Origin: an uncultured Prevotella sp.
Lineage (GTDB): Bacteria; Bacteroidota; Bacteroidia; Bacteroidales; Bacteroidaceae
Length of the DNA: 64,000 nt
Reading direction: 5' to 3'
NCBI GenBank assembly: GCA_905235835.1
Contig: CAJONQ010000006.1
Coordinates: 17,003-81,002, forward strand
Program-made: the position numbers and the translations under genes
Part shown: in pieces, positions 30,639 through 39,868 of the stretch
How the letters are laid out: every line of letters starts with the position of its first letter
Numbering within the stretch: position 1 is the first letter of the stretch
Notes under the pieces: generated by a model
Told to the model about the DNA's origin: nothing
Databases searched by the model: none
What the model saw: only the letters and a program-made list of their open reading frames with translations

Positions 30639-31025
30639 TTATTTTGGTTCCATATTGTCGTCTTTCTCCCATTGCTCCCAATCGGTGTTAGCAAGATACT
30701 TTTCTATTTGCTCACATAACTCTGGTATTCCAGTTGTAGCTGTTTCATATAGCGTGTCGGGCTTTATACTTGCGTATCCATGGACAAGAACATGTCGCAT
30801 ACCTTGTACAACAGACCATGGTGTCATAGGATGAGTTTCCTTAAACGCTGGTGTTAACATGTAAGCCGCCTCACCAACTATCTCAACATTCTTCATCACC
30901 GCATAGTAAGTGCGTATGTCTTTTTGAAACTCATTGAAAGGTATTCCTTCAATGAGTTTCATGACATTATGAGAATATTCGATAATATCTTCTAATCGCC
31001 CTTTATCACGTGCTTTCTCTCTCAT
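30639..31025 (-). CDS. hepT: HepT-like toxin (DUF86) of a HepT/MntA module
   Basis: 128 residues, all-helical, with the HepT RX4-6H signature in GMRHVLVHGYASI. Upstream is the conserved AVMKNVEIVGEAAYML segment. HepT proteins are HEPN-fold toxins, generally RNases, neutralised by the partner nucleotidyltransferase through AMPylation in characterised systems. The start overlaps the stop region of the antitoxin gene by 20 nt, typical of this pair. It is part of the island between the GH137-GH2 and GH138-like genes. Confidence 0.88.
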   Translation of the reverse strand: MREKARDKGRLEDIIEYSHNVMKLIEGIPFNEFQKDIRTYYAVMKNVEIVGEAAYMLTPAFKETHPMTPWSVVQGMRHVLVHGYASIKPDTLYETATTGIPELCEQIEKYLANTDWEQWEKDDNMEPK

Positions 31026-31311
31026 AGATTAATTTCTTTTCTCGTTCAGCACTTTCTACTGCATAAGGTCTCAAAGTTCCCTCTTCTATCAAATCCACCT
31101 CTCGACCTAACAGATCTTTCAAGTCCATATACATACCGCCAAGAGTGAAAAGGGTGAAAGGCTTACCTGTACGATCTGGAATGATGAGTATATCCACATC
31201 ACTATCTGGGGTCTCTTCACCACGGGCGAAAGAGCCAAACAACCATGCTTTCAGGACGGGTTGGGTCTTGAAATACTCTGCAATCTTCTCTGTCATCAAC
31301 TGTGTACTCAT
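31006..31311 (-). CDS. mntA: MntA-like minimal nucleotidyltransferase antitoxin
   Basis: 101 residues with the polymerase-beta nucleotidyltransferase core GSFARGEETPDSDVDILI (GSX10DXD). The later acidic residue is probably in REVDLIEE. MntA-type proteins AMPylate the HepT partner at a tyrosine; here the candidate is Tyr in the HGY of HepT. First gene of the two-gene unit, preceded by its own promoter at 31337-31371. Confidence 0.88.
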   Translation of the reverse strand: MSTQLMTEKIAEYFKTQPVLKAWLFGSFARGEETPDSDVDILIIPDRTGKPFTLFTLGGMYMDLKDLLGREVDLIEEGTLRPYAVESAEREKKLIYEREST

Positions 31312-31336
31312 AGGCAGAACTTGATGTTTACATGGG

Positions 31337-31371
31337 CAAAGATACGAAAAATTTGAGTAAGTGAGAACAAA
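31337..31371 (-). promoter_or_regulatory. Promoter of the mntA-hepT pair
   Basis: TATCTTTG on the minus strand at 31337-31344, with a TTTG at 31368-31371 (23-nt spacer, slightly long). It lies 25 nt upstream of the mntA start. Confidence 0.6.
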
Positions 31372-31463
31372 ATAAATGAATTTGTTTTGTCGAACGTGAA
31401 AAATTTATCTAATCACCTTCAATCCCTGACTGCCTTGATATTCTTACTTTTTCCGAATTACTA

Positions 31464-34063
31464 TTACTTTTGGAACAACCAATCAACCTCTCCAGAGGGA
31501 CCGTTGAGACCACAGTCGCGGGGCTTGATGTCACTGGTGGTGAATCCTGCTACCATGAGGATGCCCTTGGGCAGATGCAATGTCTGGCGACCAGCAGGAA
31601 GGGTATATTGGTGGATGTTTACCTTTGGCATCTGTACGATACTGATAGCATTGGTGAGCAGAGGCTCTGCCTGTCCGTACTCATTGCCAGTAGCGTCAAT
31701 CTCCAGTTTAGGTGCTTTTGCCCATTTGGAGTCATCATCCTTGAAGAGACCTACGAGGAGTTTCACGGGTTTGTCACTTTCAAACTCAATGGTTGTTCCT
31801 ACGATGCGTGTCGTGTCACGGTTCAGTACAAGTGCTTGCAAACCGATAAGTTCAGGAGCGACAGAGTCAACAGGGGTGTCAGGACGGTTCTCGAAGATAA
31901 TGGCACCTTTCTTAAGAGTGATGAGTTGAGTGTTCTTTGCGAAGAGTTTAACGCTGGCAGGTCGGGCTGGCAGGATGTTCTCATTTGCTTTCTCCACAGG
32001 GTTCTTCAGTTTAATGATATTCTCTTTGAGAGCATCGAGTTCTGCCTGATAAACCGTAGCAAGTTCCGACCATGTCTTCATCTTTCCGCCGTCGCCACCT
32101 ACAGGAATACGGCGCTGGGATGTCTGCATGGAGTTTGCATAAAGGTAGGCATCCTGTGTAGCTGCGCTCAGCGCGTTCCACCAGTTCTGACTCTGTTCCA
32201 TATACTGAACGGCTTTATCCAGATACTTGATGTCCTGTGACCATTTGTAGTTCAGAACCTGTTGTGCGGCAATTACCTTCAAGCGGAAGGCGGCTGCGAA
32301 CATACGGTAGAACTTCATGTCATTCCTGACACGCTCAAACTCATCAGCATGACGTGTCGGATTTGCTACTAAGAGGTCGACAGCATGTTCTGCCTCGGTG
32401 CCATGTTGTGCACATTGTTCCACGATGTCTAATGGCAGTTCACCTGTATGCGGAAGGTGTTTCCATTCTTTCTCCACATATTCAATGAGTTTCTCTCCTT
32501 CCGGTCCGCAACTCTCATAGAAACCGGGATAGATGGTGTATTTGTAAGGATTCACCAATTCGCCCATCGTCATACCGAGAAGCAAGGTCTGTCGGTTTCC
32601 CTCCGTAATACCGAAACGACGCAATGTGCAATCTCACCTGCCTCATCATAGGCTTTCAACAGTTGTCCGGCGGAAATCGTGTCTATACCATAGTAATTGG
32701 CAAGTTGTTGTTTCCAGTATGCCTGATCCTGTCCTCTGTCACAGTTCCACGCATAACGTCCCCATACCTTATACCACATCCAGTCACGGTCGATCTGCAG
32801 CAGTCGCTCACCGTTGGGTAACTTATCGGCAGTATAGGGCCAGTCCCAGTAGGAAGCCTGTGGATAGAGGTGCAAACCCTTAGAGTGATGTATCTGGTGC
32901 ATTGCCTGTACTGTTTTCTGAGTAAATGCCGGTGAGGACCAGCGCCATGGTTCCAGATTGGCAAGGATATGCACATTGTCGATATGGATGGGAGCCGCAG
33001 CGGCAAGCATACGATGTGTCTCTCCCCATGGACCTCCTGGCTCATAGGTCGTCAGACTCTCACCCGTATATTTGTTCATCGTATAAATATTCGGGTAGAG
33101 TGGGAGGGATGCTTTCAGCACGGCGGGTCCGTCCGTGTCATGATTGCGGAGGATGATAGGTGGTGTATCTGTGCGTCCAGACGCTCTCAGTCCGTCTTGG
33201 ATACCAGGGATAATGGTCTCTGTCATCCATTTGATATCATTGTCAATACCAGACATTGCCTCGCCGAGACATACCAGGAATCCCACTTTAGGATATTTCT
33301 CCACAAAAGCAGCGATCGACTTACGGGTATAGTCGGCGATAAGCGGTGTGATAGGACGATTGCGGTCTTGCGTCTTCAAATCATAATGGTCGGCAAAAGG
33401 TTTACTCAGGATGATATTGTAGAACATCTGTATGACACGGATGCCTCGGCGGTCAGCCTCGTCCACAAGGAAGCCGAACATCTCTTGGTTCTTCTGCATG
33501 GTGGCATCATCCACCTCAGGGGCAAAAGGATAGTCCTTGAGTTTTACCAGTGAGGCAAAGGGATGACCGTTCCAGAGATATACCGTATTCATATTGTTTT
33601 CAGCTAACAAGTCGAGATATTTCAACCATAATGCTTTGTCATAGAACCACGGGAAATTCTTAGGTGTATAAGGATACTCATAGACCCGATGTCCTGGGAG
33701 GTAGACTGTTTTCTGCAGTCCGACACAGGCACCACGCAGTTTCATCTGTGGCACTTCATGGATGGTTGTCAGTTTGCTCAGTGTCGGGTCTTCCTGCAAG
33801 AGTTCCAATAGTCTGTTGACACCATAGATCGCTCCGGCACCGTCATTGCCGATTACTCGTACTTTCTTCCCTTTACGTATCAAGGTAAACCCTTCTTCCT
33901 CACCCTGATTGGTGATCTCAATCGTGACATGATTCTTTCCTTCCTTTCCGTTTAAAAGGGTGGATGCATAACTTGTCTGGGGCGTTACGTCCTTGACAAA
34001 TACTTTACCATAGGCAATATGGGCAGACAGCATGCACAGGGCACAGATTATTTTCTTCATCAT
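31464..34063 (-). pseudogene. Frameshifted GH138-like enzyme (two ORFs)
   Basis: Two minus ORFs (32570-34063 and 31464-32624) are consecutive parts of one protein of about 865 residues. The first has a signal peptide (MMKKIICALCMLSAHIAYG), an alpha-glucuronidase-type N-terminal domain and a TIM barrel with KLRGACVGLQKTVYLPG and YPQASYWDWPYTADKL. The second continues with RRFGITEGNRQTLLLGM and ends in beta domains. The frames meet at about 32622-32629: after YDEAGEIA the downstream LRRFGI is in another frame. The family resembles GH138, the RG-II alpha-galacturonidase (BT0997). Total length of 2600 nt is not divisible by three. It may be a true inactivating deletion or a sequence error. Confidence 0.7.
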
Positions 34064-36066
34064 AGACTAATTCTTATTTCTTTATTTGCAGGAATCATAA
34101 TAGGTTGGTCACCAACGATGAGGGTCCCTTGTCCTCCATCGCTCAATACAGAGACCTCATGGGTAGTCATCCTCACATGAATCTTACCGAATGGGGTAGG
34201 AACGTCACCCTCCATCCAGTCAAGTCCACCAAGCGTGGGACGTATTTCGTATTCTTCGTAGCCGGGTTTTGTTGGTGTCACACCGAGGAAATACTTTCCG
34301 ATTAAATAGATAGGACTGGCACCCCAGGCATGACATAAACTCTTGCCGTAAGGACGACCATACATGGCAAGGTGTTGTGTCCCTGTCTCTTCTGGATTAT
34401 ATTTCTCCCAGAAAGAGGTGGCACCTTCACGGAGCATCCCTCCCCAGTAGGCTTTCATCTCCTGTAAGACCTGTTTCTGTAATCCTTCTTTGCAGAGTGT
34501 CTCCAGTTCGTAGAAACGCATATAAGGGGTGGTGATAGGGTCAACATCGGGATTGAGCATCACGCTTTGCATAATCTCCCGGCACTCTTCCTTATAGGCT
34601 AATCCGTAGAGAATGGCAAACATATTAGGGAACTTGGTGATCTGCCGATTCATCTTACCGTCCTCGATGGCATGATAATAGGCTTTCTGCTCATAACTCC
34701 AGAAAGTCTGTTTGATCTTGTTGCGCAGTGATTCGGACTTTACACGATAATTACTCTTGATACCTAATAGTTTGGAGCAGACAGCCATCGTCTCCATCGC
34801 CTTCATGAGCAGAATCTGTTCGAAACACAACGTACCGCGTTTATGCATCGGGAAGTCTACCCAGTCGACGAAAATCCAATCGTCAGGTTGTCCTTCTGCC
34901 ATGCCTTCCTCGTTCAGACGACTTTCCACATAGTCCATGAGTGTCACCATGCGGGGCCACATCTCACGGACAAAAGCGATATCGGCAGTATACTGGTAGT
35001 AGTCAAGGATAGACTTAAACCAGTAGAAGGTGTAGTCCATGATGGTATTGATATGGGCTGTTACCGGGTCTTTCCCTCGCAACTGGCGAATGGTACGCTT
35101 CACACACTCTGTGTCGAAGCGGAGATAATAGTTCATCAGGTACGACTGGATGGCATCACCACTCCATGTCCAACGGTCACGCTTGATACCATCCATGAAG
35201 AACTCACGGGTGGTGAGGTCCATGGTGTAGGCGGCAACGTTCCAGATATGATTCAGTTCCTTATCAGAACAACGGAACGAACCGCTTCTCTTCATATCAA
35301 ACGGAGCGTATTCGTAATCCATAAGGACCTCTTCATAATGGGCACCTTGCTCTTTCTCTATATAGACATAGCGAAATGCCTTGCTGTCAAGTCTCTCTCC
35401 CTCGCTGAGTATGTCAAGGGTCTCACAGTGTTCCTTGTTCAATGCCTCTTCGGCACTTTCTCCATAATAAATATGTATACGACCTTTCAGTCCTTTTACT
35501 TTCAAATACCCGAAGGTCTCCTTCCCGAAATCATATAGACCGTCTTTCTCACTGACAGGTCGTTGCTCTTTGGTGAGTAAGTGATAACTGGATGGCGGTG
35601 TCTCGATACTATTAAAGTTCCAGGAGGCTGCTGGTACGTAAATACCTGAACCATGGGCAATACCATTCTCGTCAATCCATATTTTATCCTCATAGGTGGC
35701 TAACCATGTGGAGTCGGTATGAATGGTGTCACCTTCGATAAACAGAGCAGGGGGTGTGGCTTGATTCCATACCTTTAAATTCAGTTTATGTTTGCCTTGA
35801 GGTACGGTAAATGTCTTGGGTTGTCCAAACTGTAACTTGCCGTCTAACATGAGATTGAATTTTCCCTCACTGGCAATGATTATTGTCTCCTCATGGCTTA
35901 GTTCGAACTCACGGGAGAATTCCACCGTGACGTAGTGTGAGTCTTGTTTCCAGAAAGGAGGAAACATAGCACCCCGTTCCGTCCGTCGGTTATTAAAGAT
36001 GTTACCCAGCCATATCTCGAAGTCACCAGGGTACCATATCCATGTGGCTTTATCTCTTTCCTGCAT
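34060..36066 (-). CDS. GH78 alpha-L-rhamnosidase, BT1001-like
   Basis: 668 residues. N-terminal beta domains (WIWYPGDFEIWLGN; the FNLMLDGKLQFG binding sandwich) precede the (alpha/alpha)6 barrel. GH78 catalytic marks are MDGIKRDRWTWSGDAIQSY and, later, YGRPYGKSLCHAWGASPIYL. No signal peptide is seen at this start, unlike its neighbours; either it is cytoplasmic/periplasmic by another route or the true start differs. It overlaps the upstream GH141-like gene by 17 nt and the GH138-like gene by 4 nt. The GH78-GH141-GH127 order matches the B. thetaiotaomicron BT1001-BT1003 RG-II genes as I recall them. Confidence 0.8.
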   Translation of the reverse strand: MQERDKATWIWYPGDFEIWLGNIFNNRRTERGAMFPPFWKQDSHYVTVEFSREFELSHEETIIIASEGKFNLMLDGKLQFGQPKTFTVPQGKHKLNLKVWNQATPPALFIEGDTIHTDSTWLATYEDKIWIDENGIAHGSGIYVPAASWNFNSIETPPSSYHLLTKEQRPVSEKDGLYDFGKETFGYLKVKGLKGRIHIYYGESAEEALNKEHCETLDILSEGERLDSKAFRYVYIEKEQGAHYEEVLMDYEYAPFDMKRSGSFRCSDKELNHIWNVAAYTMDLTTREFFMDGIKRDRWTWSGDAIQSYLMNYYLRFDTECVKRTIRQLRGKDPVTAHINTIMDYTFYWFKSILDYYQYTADIAFVREMWPRMVTLMDYVESRLNEEGMAEGQPDDWIFVDWVDFPMHKRGTLCFEQILLMKAMETMAVCSKLLGIKSNYRVKSESLRNKIKQTFWSYEQKAYYHAIEDGKMNRQITKFPNMFAILYGLAYKEECREIMQSVMLNPDVDPITTPYMRFYELETLCKEGLQKQVLQEMKAYWGGMLREGATSFWEKYNPEETGTQHLAMYGRPYGKSLCHAWGASPIYLIGKYFLGVTPTKPGYEEYEIRPTLGGLDWMEGDVPTPFGKIHVRMTTHEVSVLSDGGQGTLIVGDQPIMIPANKEIRISL

Positions 36067-37777
36067 TGTTTTTGATTTGGTCGTTTACTTGTGGTCCGTT
36101 ATTCTCCCAGACATTACCGGGACCGTTGGCGTTCTTCAGGAACTTTTCGGAAGGTGTCCAGTTGTCACGTAAAGTGATGTTCGACGAGCCTTCGTCGGTA
36201 TAGAGATAGAACCAGTGATTCGGGTCATGTACGTAAGAAGGGGTGGCAATGTCTCGCACTGCATTCTCGCTGATGATGGTGCCAGGTTGGTTGCCGAGGG
36301 AATAGATGCCGGCACAGTCATACATATGCTTGGCGTAATGATAAATAAGGTTGGCATGTACCTTATTGTCTTTCATGCAGACAAGGTCGCGGTTCCAGCC
36401 CCAACCGAGGGAGATGCCAGTATAAGAGACATCGTGAATGGTATTGTGGTCGATGGTAATACCTGACACATAGCCAGCAGCGATGGCAACACTGCCCCAG
36501 TCCTCATTCGTCACATCATAGAACTCAGACTGCTCGACGGTCTGTCCTGTGCATACCTCACGGAAATCGGTGGGCTGATAGGGCAGATGGGTTTCCAGCC
36601 CTGCTGGTGAGAAGGAGCCACAGACGTACCCATTCATGGCGATATCCGTGAACGTACAGTTGGTCGTCGTGCCACGACGACATCCTATGATGTAATCCAG
36701 CCCAGAACCGCCGAGGTGCTCAAAACGACAACCGTCGAAGTTGATATCCTCAGAATAGCATATCTCGACAGCGGCATCCGCACGTCCCAGCCATCCTTGA
36801 TTGTCCAGTTTGTGGTTGTTGGGACGGTCAATCTGCGGACGCAACTTGTAAGCCTCTGTCAGGTACATACCGGCTTGCAGAGGTACGTGTCCTTTCTCGG
36901 AGGGGCGCATCCAAGTAGTATGTGAGAACTGGACACCTTTAATGGTGATATGACGTACAGGATGCTCAGCAGTACCGATAACTTCCACCAAAGTCTCTAC
37001 AACAGGTACTATCGCCTCTTGGATGGTTTCTCCTGTATGCGGCATATAGTAGAGCTTATGCTCACGGATATCATGATACCATTCCCCAGGCTCGTCTAAC
37101 AGCTCTTTGGCATTCGTCAGGTAGAAAGGGGAAGGGTGCTTCGTGTCTGGTGTCATGGGTGAGGGCCAGGGATGCTCAAACTGGAGTTTGTCCTCTGGCT
37201 GGTGGAAACGGATAGCGGCAGAGTCGCCCTGTGGGGTGATGCTCTTAATACGTAAGTTGGAGGTACACCACATCTCGTGCAATACCATTTCAGCGTATGG
37301 GGCTTTGAGTATCTTCTCCACCGCTTTCCTTGAAACCCATAAGATATGGCTCTTCTTGTCGTATGTCCGAATACGGCTCATCTGCTCAAAGTCACTGACA
37401 TCACGTGCCCTTGTCGCTTTCTTTCCATTGACCCACAGTTGGCGGAAATCGACAGGACGACCGTTGAAGTCAGGTACGTCAGCAACCAACAGCTTCCCTT
37501 GTCGCTTCCAGTTGGTGATTCTCATACCGCCACTGATAATGGCGTTCTCTCCCTCGATAGTCAGTCCACTATCTTCTGGACGGAGTCGCAAGGGTTCATA
37601 TATATAATAGGTGCCAGTCTGAAGATGGATGGTCACATCAGTTGCTTGTCCCAGTCGTCGCATCTCCCTTGCCTTGCGGACAGCATCAGTAAGCGACGAG
37701 TCGGGGGTGATACGAATATCTGCTGCATGAGTGTTCATGCAGCAGAGGAGCGTGAGGATGCCGAGTATTCTATTCAT
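36050..37777 (-). CDS. Secreted GH141-like beta-helix glycosidase, BT1002-like
   Basis: 575 residues, signal peptide MNRILGILTLLCCMNTHAA. Starts with the same SLTDAVRKAREMRRLG element as its paralogue at 514-2019, then a beta-helix with LRPEDSGLTIEGE, NEDWGSVAIAAGYV, GISLGWGWN and CAGIYSLGNQPG. GH141 was founded on an alpha-L-fucosidase acting on RG-II side chain A. It sits between GH127 (4-nt gap) and GH78 (17-nt overlap), giving a tight operon. It is 74 residues longer than the paralogue, mainly in the first half. Confidence 0.78.
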   Translation of the reverse strand: MNRILGILTLLCCMNTHAADIRITPDSSLTDAVRKAREMRRLGQATDVTIHLQTGTYYIYEPLRLRPEDSGLTIEGENAIISGGMRITNWKRQGKLLVADVPDFNGRPVDFRQLWVNGKKATRARDVSDFEQMSRIRTYDKKSHILWVSRKAVEKILKAPYAEMVLHEMWCTSNLRIKSITPQGDSAAIRFHQPEDKLQFEHPWPSPMTPDTKHPSPFYLTNAKELLDEPGEWYHDIREHKLYYMPHTGETIQEAIVPVVETLVEVIGTAEHPVRHITIKGVQFSHTTWMRPSEKGHVPLQAGMYLTEAYKLRPQIDRPNNHKLDNQGWLGRADAAVEICYSEDINFDGCRFEHLGGSGLDYIIGCRRGTTTNCTFTDIAMNGYVCGSFSPAGLETHLPYQPTDFREVCTGQTVEQSEFYDVTNEDWGSVAIAAGYVSGITIDHNTIHDVSYTGISLGWGWNRDLVCMKDNKVHANLIYHYAKHMYDCAGIYSLGNQPGTIISENAVRDIATPSYVHDPNHWFYLYTDEGSSNITLRDNWTPSEKFLKNANGPGNVWENNGPQVNDQIKNNAGKR

Positions 37778-37781
37778 AACG

Positions 37782-39842
37782 TTATCGGGCTAAGTTCAAC
37801 CACAGACTCATGTCTTGAATACCACGATTGTCCCAGGCATAGTAGGGGATGAGGCGTATGTGTACTTTTTGACTTGTTGGCTTCACCAACTCACGGTAGA
37901 GCGTCTGATTGTCCCATGTCTTGTCATTGATGGCGATGGCTTCTCCCTCCAGTGCGGTGAAGGAATGACCGCCAATGCTCATTGGTACTTCCTTTAACTG
38001 AATGTCGGCAGGCAGGGCAATATCGTTGATGCGGTAAGCTCCTTGAATGTCCTGTCCTTCCAGACAATAGACGATAGGACCGCGCATGACGGCAATCTGG
38101 TTCTTTGCCTCCTCGACCAGTGGGTTCGCCTCCACGAGACGGGGACGCATGTCAAGGTTCAGCTCAATGACATCACCCTTCTTCCATTTACGGGAAATGC
38201 GCAGGTTCGCAGACTCTCCATTCACCTTCACGGTATACTGATCACACCAGTTGGGTTGATGCAGCTGGATAGTCTGTAAGTTCTTCGCCTTTTTGATGGT
38301 GAGGGTGATCTTTCCGTCCCATGGATAATTGGTTGTCTGCTCCACTTCCAGGTCGTTGGTCTTCAACACATTCTGTCCATATAGATTAACGTATAGTGTC
38401 TGTCTGTTGACGGCATAGGCATATTCCTGTGCCTGACAGAGAGTACGAAGTGTATTGGGAGGACAGCAGAAACAGGTGATGTAATGCTGACGGTGTTTGG
38501 GCCATCGCATGGTGTAAGGGAACTCCTTGGTGCGTCGCAACGTCTCAGTATAGAAGAAGTCACGTCCGTTAATGGAGATACCAGAGAGAATACCGTTATA
38601 GAGCTCGTTCTCTATATTGTCGATATACTTGGCGTCTCCCGTTGTTTGGAACATACGCCATGAGAACAGCATCATACCAATCTGTGCACATATCTCATTA
38701 TGGGCAGCCTCCTGTGGCAACTGGAACTGTCTGCCGTAAGCCTGATGAATCTGTTGAATCGAAGGCTGGTTATAGGTGGTACCGTCAGGTGACACACCGT
38801 CGTAGAGGGCACCGCATCCCCCCATGATATATATCTTATGCTGAATGATGTCATCCCAAATAGCCGAGAGGTTCTTCATCAACTGTTCCTCACCAGTCTC
38901 CGCATAGAGGTCGGCAACACCAGCGTAGAGGTAGTTGGCACGAACGGCATGTCCTATTGCCTCATACTGGTCACGGAACTTATGTCTGTCCTGGTTATGA
39001 TCCTCACCGTTCTGTACACTGTCACGGATAGCGATGAGTCCTTTGGCGAGGGTGAGGTATTTCTCGTCTCCCGTCTCCCGATACATCTCTGCGGCACCCA
39101 TATAGTGACTGGGACAGATCGCATTACGAGAAAGCTCTGCCGCATCATTGGTCAGGAAGTTATAAAGGAAGTCAGCTGCTTTCTTACCGCAATCAAATAA
39201 GGTGTTCTTACCGGTGGCACGCTTGTGGATGATACCCGCCGTGATAAGGTGACCGAGGTTGTAGGTCTCGAAATTAAGACGCGAGGCGAAGGCGTGTTTC
39301 TGGTCTTTTCCAATCTCGATACCTGCCGCATTCTCCGTAAGGGCATGGGAGTCGATACCCGCATTACGCTCACTGATAACCACAGGTGTATGGATATAGC
39401 CGTCGGCACGCTGGGCGAGTGCCACCTGCTCGATGAATTGGTCCATCAGTGCGTCAAGTTTGGGGTCTTTGGTGATAGCATAAACCGTAGCACAAGCCTC
39501 CAGCCATTTATACATATCTCCATCGTGGAAGGGAGGACCGTGGTGCTTGCCTTTCACAGTACCTGCGGCAACCTCAAAGTTGCGGAATCCATTACTGCCA
39601 TGCAGTCCCATGTCATCCATCGTCTCGTAGGGGGTGTTCCATGTGTCCCACATCGACCAGATACCCGTATTTGCCATCACATTGAAACGGTCAGCCCAGA
39701 AGCCGCCCGTCCATTTGACTGCACCCAACGGTGTGTTTGTCATCTTCGCCTGCCGGCTATGACTCATATCGGTCAGTCCACCTTGCGCCATCGCTGTCGC
39801 GGCACAACCTATCATCATGGTTATTAATAGTCTGATTTTCAT
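37782..39842 (-). CDS. Secreted GH127 enzyme, aceric acid hydrolase/beta-L-arabinofuranosidase type
   Basis: 686 residues, signal peptide MKIRLLITMMIGCAATAMAQ. (alpha/alpha)6 barrel with GGFWADRFNV near the start, DGYIHTP, CGALYDGVSPDG, and the GH127 zinc-cysteine cluster YITCFCCPPNTLRTL. GH127 includes beta-L-arabinofuranosidases and an RG-II enzyme that removes aceric acid (BT1003). Its position next to GH141-like and GH78 genes favours the RG-II type. The 26 nt after the upstream gene contain a small CTAAACTCTTA direct repeat. Confidence 0.85.
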   Translation of the reverse strand: MKIRLLITMMIGCAATAMAQGGLTDMSHSRQAKMTNTPLGAVKWTGGFWADRFNVMANTGIWSMWDTWNTPYETMDDMGLHGSNGFRNFEVAAGTVKGKHHGPPFHDGDMYKWLEACATVYAITKDPKLDALMDQFIEQVALAQRADGYIHTPVVISERNAGIDSHALTENAAGIEIGKDQKHAFASRLNFETYNLGHLITAGIIHKRATGKNTLFDCGKKAADFLYNFLTNDAAELSRNAICPSHYMGAAEMYRETGDEKYLTLAKGLIAIRDSVQNGEDHNQDRHKFRDQYEAIGHAVRANYLYAGVADLYAETGEEQLMKNLSAIWDDIIQHKIYIMGGCGALYDGVSPDGTTYNQPSIQQIHQAYGRQFQLPQEAAHNEICAQIGMMLFSWRMFQTTGDAKYIDNIENELYNGILSGISINGRDFFYTETLRRTKEFPYTMRWPKHRQHYITCFCCPPNTLRTLCQAQEYAYAVNRQTLYVNLYGQNVLKTNDLEVEQTTNYPWDGKITLTIKKAKNLQTIQLHQPNWCDQYTVKVNGESANLRISRKWKKGDVIELNLDMRPRLVEANPLVEEAKNQIAVMRGPIVYCLEGQDIQGAYRINDIALPADIQLKEVPMSIGGHSFTALEGEAIAINDKTWDNQTLYRELVKPTSQKVHIRLIPYYAWDNRGIQDMSLWLNLAR

Positions 39843-39868
39843 AACTCTAAACTCTTAATTCTAAACTC

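Noticed and set aside
31470-32240. 256-residue plus-strand ORF opposite the GH138-like C-terminal part
   Set aside because: It is antisense to a recognisable domain and has no motifs or initiation signals of its own.
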